DNA from: Antilocapra americana
Taxonomy: Eukaryota > Chordata > Mammalia > Artiodactyla > Antilocapridae
DNA: 64,000 nt
Direction: 5' to 3'
Assembly (NCBI GenBank): GCA_007570785.1
Contig: ML661885.1
Location: 34,045,406 to 34,109,405, forward strand
Shown here: piece after piece, positions 48,541 to 60,184 of the stretch
Layout: each line of letters opens with the position of its first letter
How positions within the stretch are numbered: position 1 is the stretch's first letter
Made by a program: the position numbers and the translations under genes
Notes under the pieces: generated by a model
What the model was told of the DNA's origin: nothing
Databases searched by the model: none
The model's input: the letters and a program-made list of their open reading frames with translations, nothing else

Positions 48541-48656
48541 AAGCCCACGTTTCCACCTTTCACATACTCCTTCGTCTAAGAACACATGACACCATGAGAT
48601 TGATCAAAGGGAAACTCAAGGAGAATAAGTGATTTTAGTACACCATATACTAACAA

Positions 48657-49075
48657 ACTGTATTAGTTTCATGTTGCTGCTGTAGCAAATTATATAGAAC
48701 ATAGTCAGGATTTTGGCAGTCTGATTCCTTTCTGGAGGCCCTGGGGAAGAATCCATTTTCTTGCCTTTTTCAGCTTCTAGAGGCCATCTGTGATCCTTGC
48801 CTTACTGATCACTTCTCTCATAATCTCTAACCTCTTGCTTCCATGGTAGCATCTTTTCCTCATGATGTAGACGCTCCTGCCTCCTCTTCTAAGTCTCCTT
48901 TGTTATGTTGGACCTGTTCTTATAATACAGGATAACGACTCCATCCCAAGATCCTTAATTGAATCGCATTTGCAAAGTACGCTTTGCTCTGTAAGTTAAA
49001 ATATTCATAGATTCTGAGGTTTAGAATGTGAGCATCTTTGGGGAGGCCAAGTCACAAAGACTGATACAATCGAAG
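48657..49075 (+). mobile_element. MLT1-like MaLR LTR, degraded
   Basis: Begins 'tgtattagtttcatgttgct', continues with 'ctggaggccctggggaagaa', 'ttcagcttctagaggccatc' and 'tacaggataacgactccatc', and ends near 'catctttggggaggccaagt'. This order fits a solo LTR of the mammalian MaLR type with an internal deletion near its start. No internal retroviral sequence is present. Confidence 0.5.
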
Positions 49076-49096
49076 AAAAATTATTTGTGTAAGTTC

Positions 49097-49271
49097 TAGG
49101 TAAGGAAACCAGATTTGATCCCTGGATCAAGATTCCCCTGGAGAAGGGAATGGCAGTTCACCCCACTATTGTTGCCTGGAAAATTCCATGGACAAAGGAG
49201 CCTGGCAGGCTGCAATCCATGGTTTAGCAGAGTCAGACATGACTGGAGCAACTAACACTTTAGGTAAGGAA
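49097..49271 (+). mobile_element. Bov-tA SINE, 5'-truncated, with target duplications
   Basis: 49108-49260: sense copy starting at the B-box region ('agatttgatccctggatcaa') and ending 'gactggagcaactaacactt'. 'taggtaaggaa' is duplicated perfectly at 49097-49107 and 49261-49271. Confidence 0.94.
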
Positions 49272-49607
49272 GAGTAAACAGGCATGAACTCTGACCTTAA
49301 GGGGCTCCAAGTCAAAAATGAATAAAAGCGGACAATGTACTACAGAATGAGTACTTAGTGGTAAGCCTGATCTAATGATGATACAGAGAAATCCACATAG
49401 CATTCTCCTGTGCTTGAAATGTTATCAGAACTCTATAAAGACTGTTGTCTGAAATTAATTTTCCATTGAGAAAACAGTAAACTTAAGGTTAACTTATTAT
49501 TTTTATGACTTTTGTGAACTACCTAAAACATTAAGTATTACCTTAGAAGTTAAAATTTCTTTCAAGGATTTTTTTTTCCTATATATCCTGAAGTTAAAAG
49601 TTTTAAT
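49272..49607. other. Unique sequence
   Basis: No gene or repeat recognised. Confidence 0.4.
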
Positions 49608-50245
49608 TATATTGAAAGTGACACATGTACCCCAGTATTCATTGGAGCACTGTGCTAGAATATGGAAGCAACCTATATGTTCATTGGCACATGAATGGAC
49701 AAGGAAGTTATGGTACATATATGCATGAAATATCACTCAGCTATAAAAAGGAACACATTTGAGTCAGTTCTAAAGAGGTGGATGAACCTAGAGCCTATTA
49801 TACAGAGTGAAGTAAGTCAGAAAGAGAACAGCAACTACTGTATATTAACATATATATATATATATATATATGAAATTTAGGAAGATGGTACTGACAATCC
49901 TTTATGCAGCGCAGTAAAGAAGAAACAGATGCTAAGAACAGACTTTTGGACTCAGTGGGAGAAAGAGAGGGTAGGACGATTTGAGAGAATACCATTGAAA
50001 CTTATAATACATTACTATATGCAAAATATGTGTCTAGTGCTAGTTTGATGCATGAAGCAGGGCACTCAAAGCTGGTGCTCTGGGACAACCTAACAGGATA
50101 GAGTGGGGAGGATGGTGGAGGGGTGGCTCAGGATGGGGGGACACGTGTATACCTATGGCTGATTCATGTTGATGTATGGCAGAAACCGTTACAATATTGT
50201 GAAGTAATTATCCTCCAGTTAAAATAATTTTAAAAATTTAATTCT
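49608..50245 (+). mobile_element. L1 3' end, about 640 bp
   Basis: Sense L1 from the ORF2 end ('gaaagtgacacatgtacccc', 'agtcagttctaaagaggtgg') into the 3' UTR ('gtatacctatggctgattca', 'gaagtaattatcctccagtt') and an A-rich tail. An internal (TA)n tract lies at about 49851-49871. Flanks share a weak 'tttaatt' only. Confidence 0.9.
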
Positions 50246-50279
50246 AAAAAAAGGAACAGAAATCCTTTCAGCACTTCCT

Positions 50280-50565
50280 AGACACATTCTGCTGCTGCTT
50301 CTAAGTTGCTTCAGTTGTGTCCGACTTTGTGCGTCCCCATAGACAGCAGCCCACCAGGCTCCTCTGTCCCTGGGATTCTCCAGGCAAGAATACTGGAGGG
50401 GGTTGCCATTGCCTTCTCCAATGCACGCATGCATGCTAAGTCGCTTCAGTCGTGTCCGACTCTGTGTGAACCAATGGACAGCAGCTCTCCAGGCTTCTCT
50501 GTCTACAGGATTCTCCAAGCAAGAATACTGGAGTGGGTTGTGATTTCCTTCTCCAGACACATTCT
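50280..50565 (-). mobile_element. Bov-A2 dimeric SINE with perfect target duplications
   Basis: Two antisense Bov-A bodies (50291-50425 and about 50432-50554) joined by 'gcatgcatgctaagtcgctt'; no tRNA head. The 3' side has a short (CTG)n tail complement. 'agacacattct' is duplicated perfectly at 50280-50290 and 50555-50565. Confidence 0.95.
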
Positions 50566-52287
50566 AGAAGACACTAAGACACTGGTTCATATGTATGTGA
50601 CTAGCTAGTCGTTACTCTAAATGAAAAATTACCTACATGACAAATGGATTTTTTCCCTCAGAAATGAAATATATCCCAGTTATTGACCTAGGAACTTTTT
50701 TAAGTTTTATATTGCTTTTGCTTTCATGTAAATCATATCAAGCCACCACAATGTCAGAGTGCCCAAAAACAAAAGATTTGTGAAGGCCTGGATTTCAAAA
50801 ATAATATTAGTCTATAAAAATAATTCTTTATACCATGAAACAAGGACTATCCTTTGACCAAGCTCCTGGAAATTCTCCCTCAACAAGATAAAAGCAATCC
50901 AAAAACTAACCAACAGAGTTTATTCTTTTTGCCCTCCAGGAATTTGGCAATAGGCTTTCACAATTTTTTCAAGCTCCTATTTGCTTTGGGGAGAAAAGAC
51001 AATTAACCCTGAAGTAAGAAGCATTTCACTGTGGACTCTTCCTGCTGGGTTAACAAACAGCTAAGAAAGAGAGCTGCTTGGGAGTGTCTCACTCAGTGTC
51101 ATTATCAATTAGTGACACCCATTCTCTTAGCAAAGCTTTGAGGAACTTAAAATTCAAGGGGGTTTGATAATTAGAGATGAAGTTTTCAGTTGCTTTTTTG
51201 TACACTTTTGTTAACCGGATTGTTAATTGATGAGATGCTGACTAGAAAGCCTCCCTGGGAAGTCCTGGTTTCACTCAGCATGGTAACTAGTCATGCCTTA
51301 TGTGTGGCTCACTGCACGTCCTCTTTGCTTTAAGTGATTCCTCCCCCACTTCTCTTATGGTCCTACAAGCAGTGTCATATCTCAAGCTTGAAGTTGTAAC
51401 ATGTAAGTGTCTTTTAATTAAAGTACTATGTACCCATTTATCCTTGACTAACCTGCTTATTCATTCTCTTAAACAGCTTTGTTTTGTTTTTTTAATAACT
51501 CTCAGACAAGGTAATAAGACATGATGCTTATGATTTAAAATTTCAAAATTCTGTTGTATTAGAATTTTTTAAAACATATTCAGGAATGAATGCAAATTTT
51601 CAAAGTGCATGAAAGGCAGATATTGAATTAATAGTTTTTCCTTCACTTTACCTAAGGGTTTAGGGGAAGACAGTAATAAGAATGCTTTTTAAAATATCTT
51701 TCTTTAGGCTGGGAATTTTACCAACTTGATTAGAGGGTGAGCTAAGAGGTCAAAATTACCAGTGTGATTCTTATAAAGCTTAGTTACTGCTTGTTCCATG
51801 GCTATCAACAGTCACTGTCAAAATGTGTGTCCTTGCTCATAAAAGTACCTGGCAGGTGTCTATGAGTGTCCTTGTTTAATATCAGCACAAGGAAAGGAAA
51901 ACAAAATACTACCAATCATCACCACAACAAAAAGACCAAGAGAGATCTGAACTAGAAACTAGGACATTCACAAGTGTATGGGGGGACCAGAGAAAAGGGA
52001 CTGAAGATGGAACCTCGGGAAAACATGCATTTTCTCTGAAACACATGATGATAATGTTCTGTCGGTTTTTGTTTGGGTTGATCTTTTAATACAGTATATT
52101 TTACTTTGCATAGCCTAGTGTGCATTAAAAAATCTCATGGGATTTAATCCTGTTCCTCATGGCAGACCTCAGACCACCTATATCCTTTATAATCTCTCAG
52201 TGCCCTAGCATGGTTAGACACACACTAATTGAATTTATGTATACTGAGTTACAGTTAGTAGATGGCCACATAAAAGATGATGGCAAT
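50566..52287. other. Unique sequence with a homeodomain-like motif cluster
   Basis: 1.7 kb, no gene or repeat. 51095-51235 contains several TAAT-type sites (CAATTAG at 51106-51112, TAATTA at 51168-51173, TTAATTGA at 51223-51230) and a tgtca...tgaca pair (51097-51117). Confidence 0.45.
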
Positions 52288-52404
52288 AAGTGGAGAGGGC
52301 TTCTTTGGTGGCTCAGCTGGTAAAGATCCTATCTGTAATGCGGGAGACCTGGGTTTGATCCCTGGGTTGGGAAGATCCCCTGGAGAAGGGAAAGGCTACC
52401 TACT

Positions 52405-55400
52405 TTCCACCATAGTTTGGCCCCAGGTGAATACCAGGGAGGGAACACAGCCCCACCCACCCATTTCTTTAATCCACAGAAAACTGGATTAAAGATTTAC
52501 AGAGCATAGCCCTGCCCATCAGAACAAGACCCAGTTTCCCCTCAGTCAATCTCTCCCCTCAGAAAGCTTCAAAAAGCCTCTTATCCTTCTCCATCACAGG
52601 GCAGACAGACTGAAAACCACAATCACAGGAAGCTAACCAATCTAATCACATGGACCACAGCCTGTCTAACTCAATTAAACTATGAGCCATGCAGTGTAGG
52701 GTCACCCAAGACGGACGGGTCATGGTGGAGAGGTCTGACAGAATGTGGTACACTGGAGAAGGGAATGGCAAACCACTTCAGTATTCTTGTGTTGAGAACC
52801 CCATGAACAGCATGAAAAAGCCAAAAGATAGAACTGAAAGATAGACTCCCCAGGTTTGTAGGTGCCCAATATGCTACTGGAGATCAGTGGAGGAATAACT
52901 CCAGAAGGAATGAAGAGACAGAGCCAAAGCAAAAATAACACCCAGTTGTGGATGTGACTAGTGATGGAAGTCAAGTCCAATGCTGTAAAGAGCAATATTG
53001 CATAGGAACTTGGAATGTTAGGTCCATGAATTAAGGCAAATTGGAAGTGGTCAAACAGGAGACAGCAAGAGTGAGCATCAACATTTTAGGAATCAGTGAA
53101 CTAAAAGGGACTGGAATGGGTGAATTTAACTCGTATGATCATTATATCTACTACTGTGGGCAAGAATTTCTTAGAAGAAATGGAGTAACCATCACAGTCA
53201 ACAAAAGAGTCTGAAATGAAGTACTTGGATGCAATCTCAAAAACAACAGAATGACCTGTTTGTTTCCAAGGCAAACCATTCAATATCACAGTAATCCAAG
53301 TCTATGCCCTGACCAGTAATGCTGAAGAAGTTGAAGTTGAATGGTACTATGAAGACCTGCAAGACCTTCTGGAACTAATACACAAAAAAGGTGTCCTTTT
53401 CATTATAGGGGACTGGCATGCAAAAGTAGGAAGTCAAGAGATACCTGGAGTAACAGGCAAATTTGGCTTAGGAATACAGAATGAAGCAGGGCAAAGGCTA
53501 ATAGAATTTTGCCAAGAGAATGCACTGGTCATAGCAAACACCCTCTTCCAACAACACAAGAGAAGACTCTACACATGGACGTCACTAGATGGTCAATATT
53601 GAAATCAGATTGATTGTATTTTTGGCAGCCAAAGATGGAGATGCTCTATACAGTCAACAAAGCAAGACCAGGAGCTGACTGTGGCTCAGACCATGAACTG
53701 CTTATTGCTAAATTCAGACTAAATTGAAGAAAGTAGGAAACACCACTAGACCATTCAGGCATGACCTAAATCAAATCGCTTACAATTACACAGTCGAAGT
53801 GACAAATAGATTCAAGGAATTAGATCTGATAGACTGCCTGATAAACTATGGACAGTAGTTTGTGACATTGTACAGGAGGCAGGGATCAAGACCATCCCCA
53901 TGGAAAAGAAATACAAAAAGGCAAAATGATTGAGGAGGCCTTACAAATAGCTGTGAAAAGAAGGGAAGTGAAAGGCAAAGGGAAAAAGGAAAGATATACC
54001 CATTTGAATGCAGAGTTTCAGAGAATAGCAGGGAGAGATAAGAAAGCCTTCTTCAGGGATCAATGCAAGGAAATACAGGACAACAACAGAATGAGAAGGA
54101 CTAGAGATCTCTTCAAGAAAATCAGAGATACCAAGGGAACATTCCATGCAAAAATGGGCACAATAAAGGGCAGAAATGGTATGAACCTAACAGAAGCAGA
54201 AGATATTAAGAAGAGGTGGCAAGAATATACAGAAGAACTGTACAAAAAAGATCTTCATGATCCAGAAAATCATGAAGGTGTGAAAACTCACCTAGATCCA
54301 GACATTCTGGAATGCGAAGTCAAGTGGGCCTTAGGAAGCATCACTATGGCCAAAGCTAGTGGAGGTGATGGAATTTCAGTTGAACTAATTCAAATCCTAA
54401 AAGTTGATGCTGTGAAAGTGCTGCAGTCAATATGCCAGCACAGATGGAAGACTCAGCAGTGGCCGCAGGACTGGAAAAGGTCAGTTTTCATTCCCATCCC
54501 AAAGAAAGGAAATGCCAAAAATGTTCAAACTAGCACACAATTGCACTCATCTTGCATGCTAGTAAAGTAATGCTTAAAATTCTCCAAGCTAGGCTTCAAC
54601 AGTATGTGAACCGTGAACTTCCAGATGTTTAAGCTGGTTTTAGAAAAGGCAGAGGAACCAGAGATCAAATTGCCAACATCCAATGGATCATCGAAAAAGC
54701 AAGTGAGTTCCAGAAAAACATCTACTTCTGCTTTATTGACTATGTCAAAGCCTTTGACTGTGTGGATCACAACAAACTATGGAAAATACTTAAAGAGATG
54801 GGAATACCAGACCACCTGACCTGCCTCTTGAGAAATCCATATGCAGATCAGGAAGCAACAGTTAGAACTGGACATGTAACAACAGACTGTTACCAAACAG
54901 GGAAAAGAGTACCTCAAGGCTGTATATTGTCACCCTGCTTATTTAACTTATATGTAGAGTACATCATGAGAAACACTGGGCTGGAGGAAGCACAAGCTGG
55001 AATCAAGATTGCTGGGAGAAATATCAATAACCTCAGATACGCAGACGACACTGCCCTTATGGCAGAAAGATGAACTGAAGAGCCTCTTGATGAAAGTGAA
55101 AGAGGAGACTGAAAAAGTTGGCTTAAAACCCAACATTCAGAAAACTAAGATCATGGTATCTGATCCCATCACTTTATGGCAAATTATATGGGAAAACAAT
55201 GGAAACAGTGAGAGAATTTATTTTTTTGAACTCCAGAATCACTGCAGATGCTAACTACAGCCATGAAATTCAAAGACATTCGCTCCTTGGAAGGAAAGTC
55301 ATGACCAATCTAGACAGCATATTAAAAAGCAGAGACATTACTTTGCCAACAAAGGTCCGTCTAGTCAAGGCTATGGTTATTCCAGTGGTCATGTATGGAT

Positions 55401-55815
55401 GTGAGAATTGGACTATATAGAAAGCTGAGTGCCGAAGGATTCATGCTTTTGAACTGTGGTGTTGGAGAAGACTCTTGAGAATGCCTTGGACTGCAAGGAG
55501 ATCCAACCTTTCCATCCTAAAGGAGATCAGTCGTGAATATTCATTGGAAGGGCTGATGCTAAAGCTGAAACTCCAGTACCTTGGCCACCTGATTGGACGA
55601 ACTGACTCATTAGAAAAGAACCCGAAGCTGGGGAAGATTGAGGGCGGGAGGAGAAGGGGATGACAGAGGATGAGATGTTGGATGGCATCACCAACTCAAT
55701 GTACTTGAGTTTGTGTAAACTCCCGGAATTGGTGATGGACAGGGAAGCATGGTGTGCTGCAGCCCATGAGGTTGCAAAGAGCTGGATATTATTGAGCTAC
55801 TGAACTGAACTGAAA
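52405..55815 (+). pseudogene. BovB LINE, near full length, ORF2 broken
   Basis: The 5' UTR is about 52405-53010. The endonuclease region begins near 53020, where the expected start 'atgaat' is followed at once by TAA. It shows ISELKGTGMGEF-like sequence, GDWH (53408-53419; N is usual at the last position) and SDHELL (from 53686). 53926-54570 is a 214-residue open piece over the linker and RT start. A frameshift near 54520 and a stop near 54630 follow. 54762-55073 carries CVDHNKLWKIL-type sequence, PQGCILSPCLFNLYVEY and YADD (55038-55049). The C-terminal part lies at 55199-55663, with a TAG at about 55418. It is the most complete BovB here and cannot make a full protein. Confidence 0.94.
52747..52810 (+). 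other. BovB 5' UTR segment homologous to the Bov SINE body
   Basis: 'cactggagaagggaatggca' through 'ttcagtattcttgtgttgag' to 'ccccatgaacag' aligns with the centre of Bov-tA/Bov-A2 ('cctggagaaggaaatggc', 'ccagtattcttgcctgga'). This is direct evidence in the window that the SINE body derives from BovB. Confidence 0.8.
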
Positions 55816-55824
55816 AAGTGGAGA

Positions 55825-56135
55825 AAAGCCATGTGAAGGAGCAAATGTAAAGTGTAGTCCTGCCTGGCCCCTGAAAATTCATCTACTTAACAAATTGGCT
55901 TTCAAAATATAGATTCTTCAATCTGAAATGTTTGGATCCCTTTTCTTTTTTTTTTTGCTTGCTGGTTATACCCCTTCAAGCAGCCTGGTATCCTCCCAGT
56001 TATGTTATGCCTTGCTTGGTCTCTGTTTTCCAAATTCTAGTGTCTTATCTTAGGAGCTGCATCTTCTCATAAATGACCTTGGGGATAATAATTCATTTCC
56101 TTTTCCCTTCTTGTTGGGCTTAGATACTGACACCT
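55825..56135. other. Unique sequence
   Basis: No gene or repeat; a T-run near 55948-55957. Confidence 0.4.
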
Positions 56136-56360
56136 ACCCATAGGAATGGGCTTACCATGTAGTGCTAGTGGTAAAGAATCTGCCTGCCAATGCAGGATAC
56201 TTAAGAGACACAGGTTTGATCACTGGTTCTAGAAGATCTGAAGGAGATGGCAACCCACTCTAGTATTCTTGCCTTGAGAATCCCCATGGACAGAGGAGCC
56301 TGGTGGACTATAGTCCATAGGCTCACAAAGAGTCAGACATGCGTGCACACCCTTAGGAAT
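56136..56360 (+). mobile_element. Bov-tA SINE with target duplications
   Basis: 56148-56348: sense, diverged copy ('gggcttaccatgtagtgcta' head, 'ttcttgccttgagaatcccc' body, 'agtcagacatgcgtgc' end). 'acccataggaat' (56136-56147) and 'acccttaggaat' (56349-56360) match at 11 of 12. Confidence 0.92.
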
Positions 56361-57042
56361 TTTCCCTTTCCATAGACCACACCTGGGTGCCATACTGAGA
56401 GACAGTCTACAGTAAGTAAACTTTCATGTAGTTTCAAACATACATTAGCAGAGAAGTCTTTCCTTAGTGATTACAGTTGTTTTAGAAAATCTTACCTGGG
56501 CAAAGGAAAAATGAAATAGAGAAGCTTAATGGACCAGGGGATCCAAAAAGATTCAGAACACTTGATATTGACTTGAAGGACAGGCCTGGTGTGACCACAT
56601 GTTCTGCATAGATAGGAACATCTTTAGGATGACGTGTGCAAGTGGAGGGAGAAAGAAGTACCCCAACACATAGCCAGTACAGATGAGGAGGTTCTGCATA
56701 CATTAGGATCTGCTTTACAAGTGGCTCGCAGCTGATTCTCTGATGCTCAAGTTTAGATTATTGTCAGACTGGGTAGAATGTCTGGCAGGGTATTTAAAGT
56801 CTAACAATGGCATGGTACTGAAATCCTTACACGATCATACATTTTGGTATACAAAGTTCAAAACAAAGTTCAGCCCTTGGCCTTAGACAAATTGCCTCTC
56901 AAATCCCCATTCCTCCAGAACACACGCAAAAGAGCCCTTCACAATTCTAGGAACCAGAGACCAATCTGTTCTCTTTGGTTTTAACTGTGTTATAGACTAA
57001 AGCATAACTCACTCCATTAAAGAACTCACAAAATTCACTATG
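56361..57042. other. Unique sequence
   Basis: No gene or repeat recognised. Confidence 0.4.
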
Positions 57043-57240
57043 TGAAGTGAAGTGAAAGTTGCTCAGTCATGTCCAACTCTTTGCCACCCCATGGATTATA
57101 CAGTACATGGAATTTTCCAGGTGAGAATACTGGAGTGGGTAGCCTTTCCCTTCTCCATCACATCTTCCTGACCTAGGAATCGAACCAGGGTCTCCTGCAA
57201 TGCAGATGTATTCTTTATCAACTGATCCATCAGAGAAACC
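57043..57240 (-). mobile_element. Bov-tA SINE
   Basis: Antisense copy: tail complement 'gtgaagtgaagtgaaagttg', body, and head complement ending 'gatccatcagagaaaccc'. No firm target duplication. Confidence 0.92.
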
Positions 57241-59497
57241 CATTTTCAGGATTTTTAATCTAGATTAGGAAAAAGGGAGTATTATGGATAGCAGAGTTTG
57301 GGTGCACACTCTTTTTCCATATTGGAATTTTTGTGTTAGTTCTGTGAGAAGTTGAACTTACTTGATTTTAATTTTTAAATTTTCTTAAACATGGGGTGTC
57401 ATTTTTCTCTACTTGTTTTCACCCACTCCATGAACTTTCGGTGACACAGTTCCTATATGGAAAGAGTAGTGTTTGTTTTTCTTGTTAAACTTCTTAATGC
57501 TATAATGGTCTTGATGTAAAAGAGAAAAGCCTTGTCATTTGTTATTTTCTACTCCTTTTCCCCCTCTCCTTTTGAGTGCTGTGTTTATTTTAAGGACAAG
57601 GACAAAAATCCCCAAAATGGAAAGCATATGCATAGAAGCAGCCCTTTGAAGTATCCTTCTTCCTAGAAGCCCAAAGTCCAAGAAAGTGAAAAGAAGGAGG
57701 AATAGCACATAAACGGAGGAAAACCACAAACTTAACAGGCATATTGTAGGATTATATGGAGAAGGATTCTCAGACCTGCCACCTCAAGTCACCTTCTCTT
57801 CACATTTGAAGAAGTTTTCTCTAACATGCAGCTGTTTCTTGAAACTGCAATGTAGCGCTGAGAACTCACACAGTCTTGGGCCCTGCCCACTTCTATGACT
57901 TAAGAACACTTGTTAATCATCTGTGGAGTGCTCATCTTCTGAAAGTTTTTCCAGGACCCAGTTGTCCCACTGCCCACTGTACTTTGGACAGATGTGTTAG
58001 TGAAGGCAGATTAACCTCAGAGCTAATGGGGGCCTGAGCTTCAGGCCCTCTCATCTGTACACATGCCTCTTAGTGTCCTCAGAATTGTTGTAGAGAGTTC
58101 TGTGTGGGAAGGGATGCCAGTTGCATTTCCGAAGCAGCCTTATGTGAGCAAAGTATTGTAAATTACCAAAGATACAATCCTGCAAGGGTCCCATAACTTA
58201 TTTTTACCTCTTGTTTTAAATAATCACATTTGTACTTGGTTGTGCATTTATAATCTTTAATTCTTTTTCTAAGGGGATTCCCAAATAGTATAAGCTTCAG
58301 CCATTCCAAAATCTGGAGCCCTCCTGATTGTTCTACTGGAAATTGAAGAAACTTGACCTAAGCTTGTTTGGAAGGGATACCCAGATTGTTTCCAGGAACA
58401 ACAATGGACACCAGCTCCTGGTGTATTCTGGATGAAAGCTTGGGAGCCATTTCAACAACTTTTGCCTTGGCTTTATTATTCATATAATGGGAAAATAACT
58501 GTAGTCTCCCATTCACAAACTTCCAGATCCAAAAGAGAGGAAACCTTGGTTGGGTCAATCCTAGAATAGGCCTCTGATGGACTCCTCTTGAGACTGATGT
58601 GTCCAGAGATTTAATTTCTGTGACAGGAAGCCCCCAGCAGAGCCAATAGAAAGGGTAGCGGAGATAATGGATGTGGAGAGACAGTGTGATGTCATCTATA
58701 CAAGCAAGTAAAACATGTTGGGAAGATATTTACTAAATAATTTCGACTTTAATTGAGTTTCTGTACATGTATGTCTTGTCCATAAAAATACAGATTTTGT
58801 AAAAGGGATAACATTTTTCATTTATCTCATAATCCTCAGTATCTTCTATAATGTTTTGACCAGAGTGGTCTGGCTAAATTAATAAATCAGGAAATGAAGA
58901 GAAAAAGATCAATGTAGCATCCTCCTGTAATAGAATATAGCCATTATATTGTTAACAGAGCCTGAATTTTATTCTAGAAATCAGATACCAAGCAATATTC
59001 ATATTCCCTTAGTGTGATTTTTCCAATACATGGGAAATATGTCTTGGAAATATGTAAATGGTCTTTCCAATGTGTCAGAAATATTTTATTTTAATATATG
59101 ACCAGTATGCAAATTATTTTTTTAATTTTATTAATTTCCTCACAGGATTCTAAGAAACACTATGATTCCAAATAAAATGCCTAAACCTTTAGTAGTCATC
59201 ATTATGCTAATACATAGTCAAGAGTGCACACAGAATATTATTTTACTTAATAGCTGTAATGGCTACCCAGTGTTTTTCAGTTATGTTTAGCATCGAATCA
59301 TCCCTAGGGATGCATTATGCTCAGATCCTATGCAGTCTTAGGTGGGGAATAATGTGGCCATTACATTCTTTTTTTATTTTTTTTCTGCAATTGCCCACAG
59401 GCAGTTTTTATTAGCTAATCATATTACTGATGAATTAACCTCTTAATTATCCTTCTTGTAACTGCAATGTTTTCAAATATTTATTAATATTACAGTT
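57241..59497. other. Unique sequence
   Basis: 2.26 kb without a supported gene or repeat. Frames at 57535-57729 and 58358-58558 (minus) show no domain. Confidence 0.5.
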
Positions 59498-59509
59498 AAA
59501 GATTCCTGA

Positions 59510-59553
<44 letters not shown>

Positions 59554-59768
59554 CACTTAGCTGTGTCCGCCGCTTTGCAACCCTCTGGCCTGGAGCCTAC
59601 CAAGCCCCTCTGTCCATGGGATTTTCCAGGCAAGAATACAGGAGTGCATCACCATACACCTCTCCAGGGGATCTTCCCAACTAGGGATCGAACCTGGGTC
59701 TCCCACATTGCAGGCAGATTTTACCATCTGAGCCACCAAGGAAGTCCAGGGAAAGACTCCTGAGTGTA
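59498..59768 (-). mobile_element. Bov-tA SINE with a long CA/TG tail
   Basis: Antisense copy at about 59515-59751, from 'aatcacttagctgtgtccgc' to the head complement 'gagccaccaaggaagtcc'. Flanks 'aaagattcctgaatgtg' (59498-59514) and 'aaagactcctgagtgta' (59752-59768) match except at about three bases, an aged target duplication. Confidence 0.9.
59511..59550 (+). repeat. (TG)n microsatellite, SINE tail
   Basis: About 19 uninterrupted TG units between the left target duplication and the SINE body, so it is the tail of an antisense Bov-tA. Confidence 0.95.
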
Positions 59769-60184
59769 GTGTCTTGGAAATTACACATGCCTAAGATTCA
59801 GCAATAATAATTTGACAAATTCTTAAAAGTATTATTTTAATCAAGTTTTACCATTGTTTCCTGACTCTTAAAGGGATTTTTATTGTATAAAATCTCCAAG
59901 AAATCCACTCAAGTTGCAGGTGTCTCTTGGCCCAAATATGTACCTCATTCAGTTCCAACATTTCAAAGAATTAACCATGTTTATAGACAACCATTATTTC
60001 ATTATTGTTGTATTTTCCATAGTAGAATATAATTATTTTTAACTTGAGAAGAGGAAAAAGTACTTACAACCATTTTTCTTCTCTATTTTAACAATTGCAT
60101 TAAGAGTAGTATTGTACAGTGAAAGAATGATTACAAATATATTGTTAACAACTAACATTTATTAAGCAATGTTTCCTGTATGTC
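59769..60184. other. Unique AT-rich sequence
   Basis: No gene or repeat recognised. Confidence 0.4.

Larger units (their letters stand above)
52288..55824 (+). mobile_element. Chimeric SINE-head/BovB retrotransposon unit
   Basis: 'aagtggaga' at 52288-52296 and 55816-55824 flanks one insertion. It starts with a Bov-tA head and partial body (52297-52404: 'gggcttctttggtggctcag', B box 'ggtttgatccctgg', 'aaaggctacctact'). It continues without a gap into the BovB 5' region ('ccaccatagtttggccccag', from about 52405) and ends with the normal BovB 3' terminus ('gaactgaactgaa', to 55815). No SINE remainder follows the BovB end, so BovB did not simply insert into a SINE. Head and BovB were integrated as one unit. 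Confidence 0.9.

Noticed and set aside
53926..54570. 214-residue frame as a host gene
   Set aside because: The residues match the BovB ORF2 linker/RT region, and the frame is one piece of a broken retrotransposon.
57535..57729. Hydrophobic 64-residue minus frame as a small membrane protein
   Set aside because: Composition follows the T-rich strand; no supporting context.
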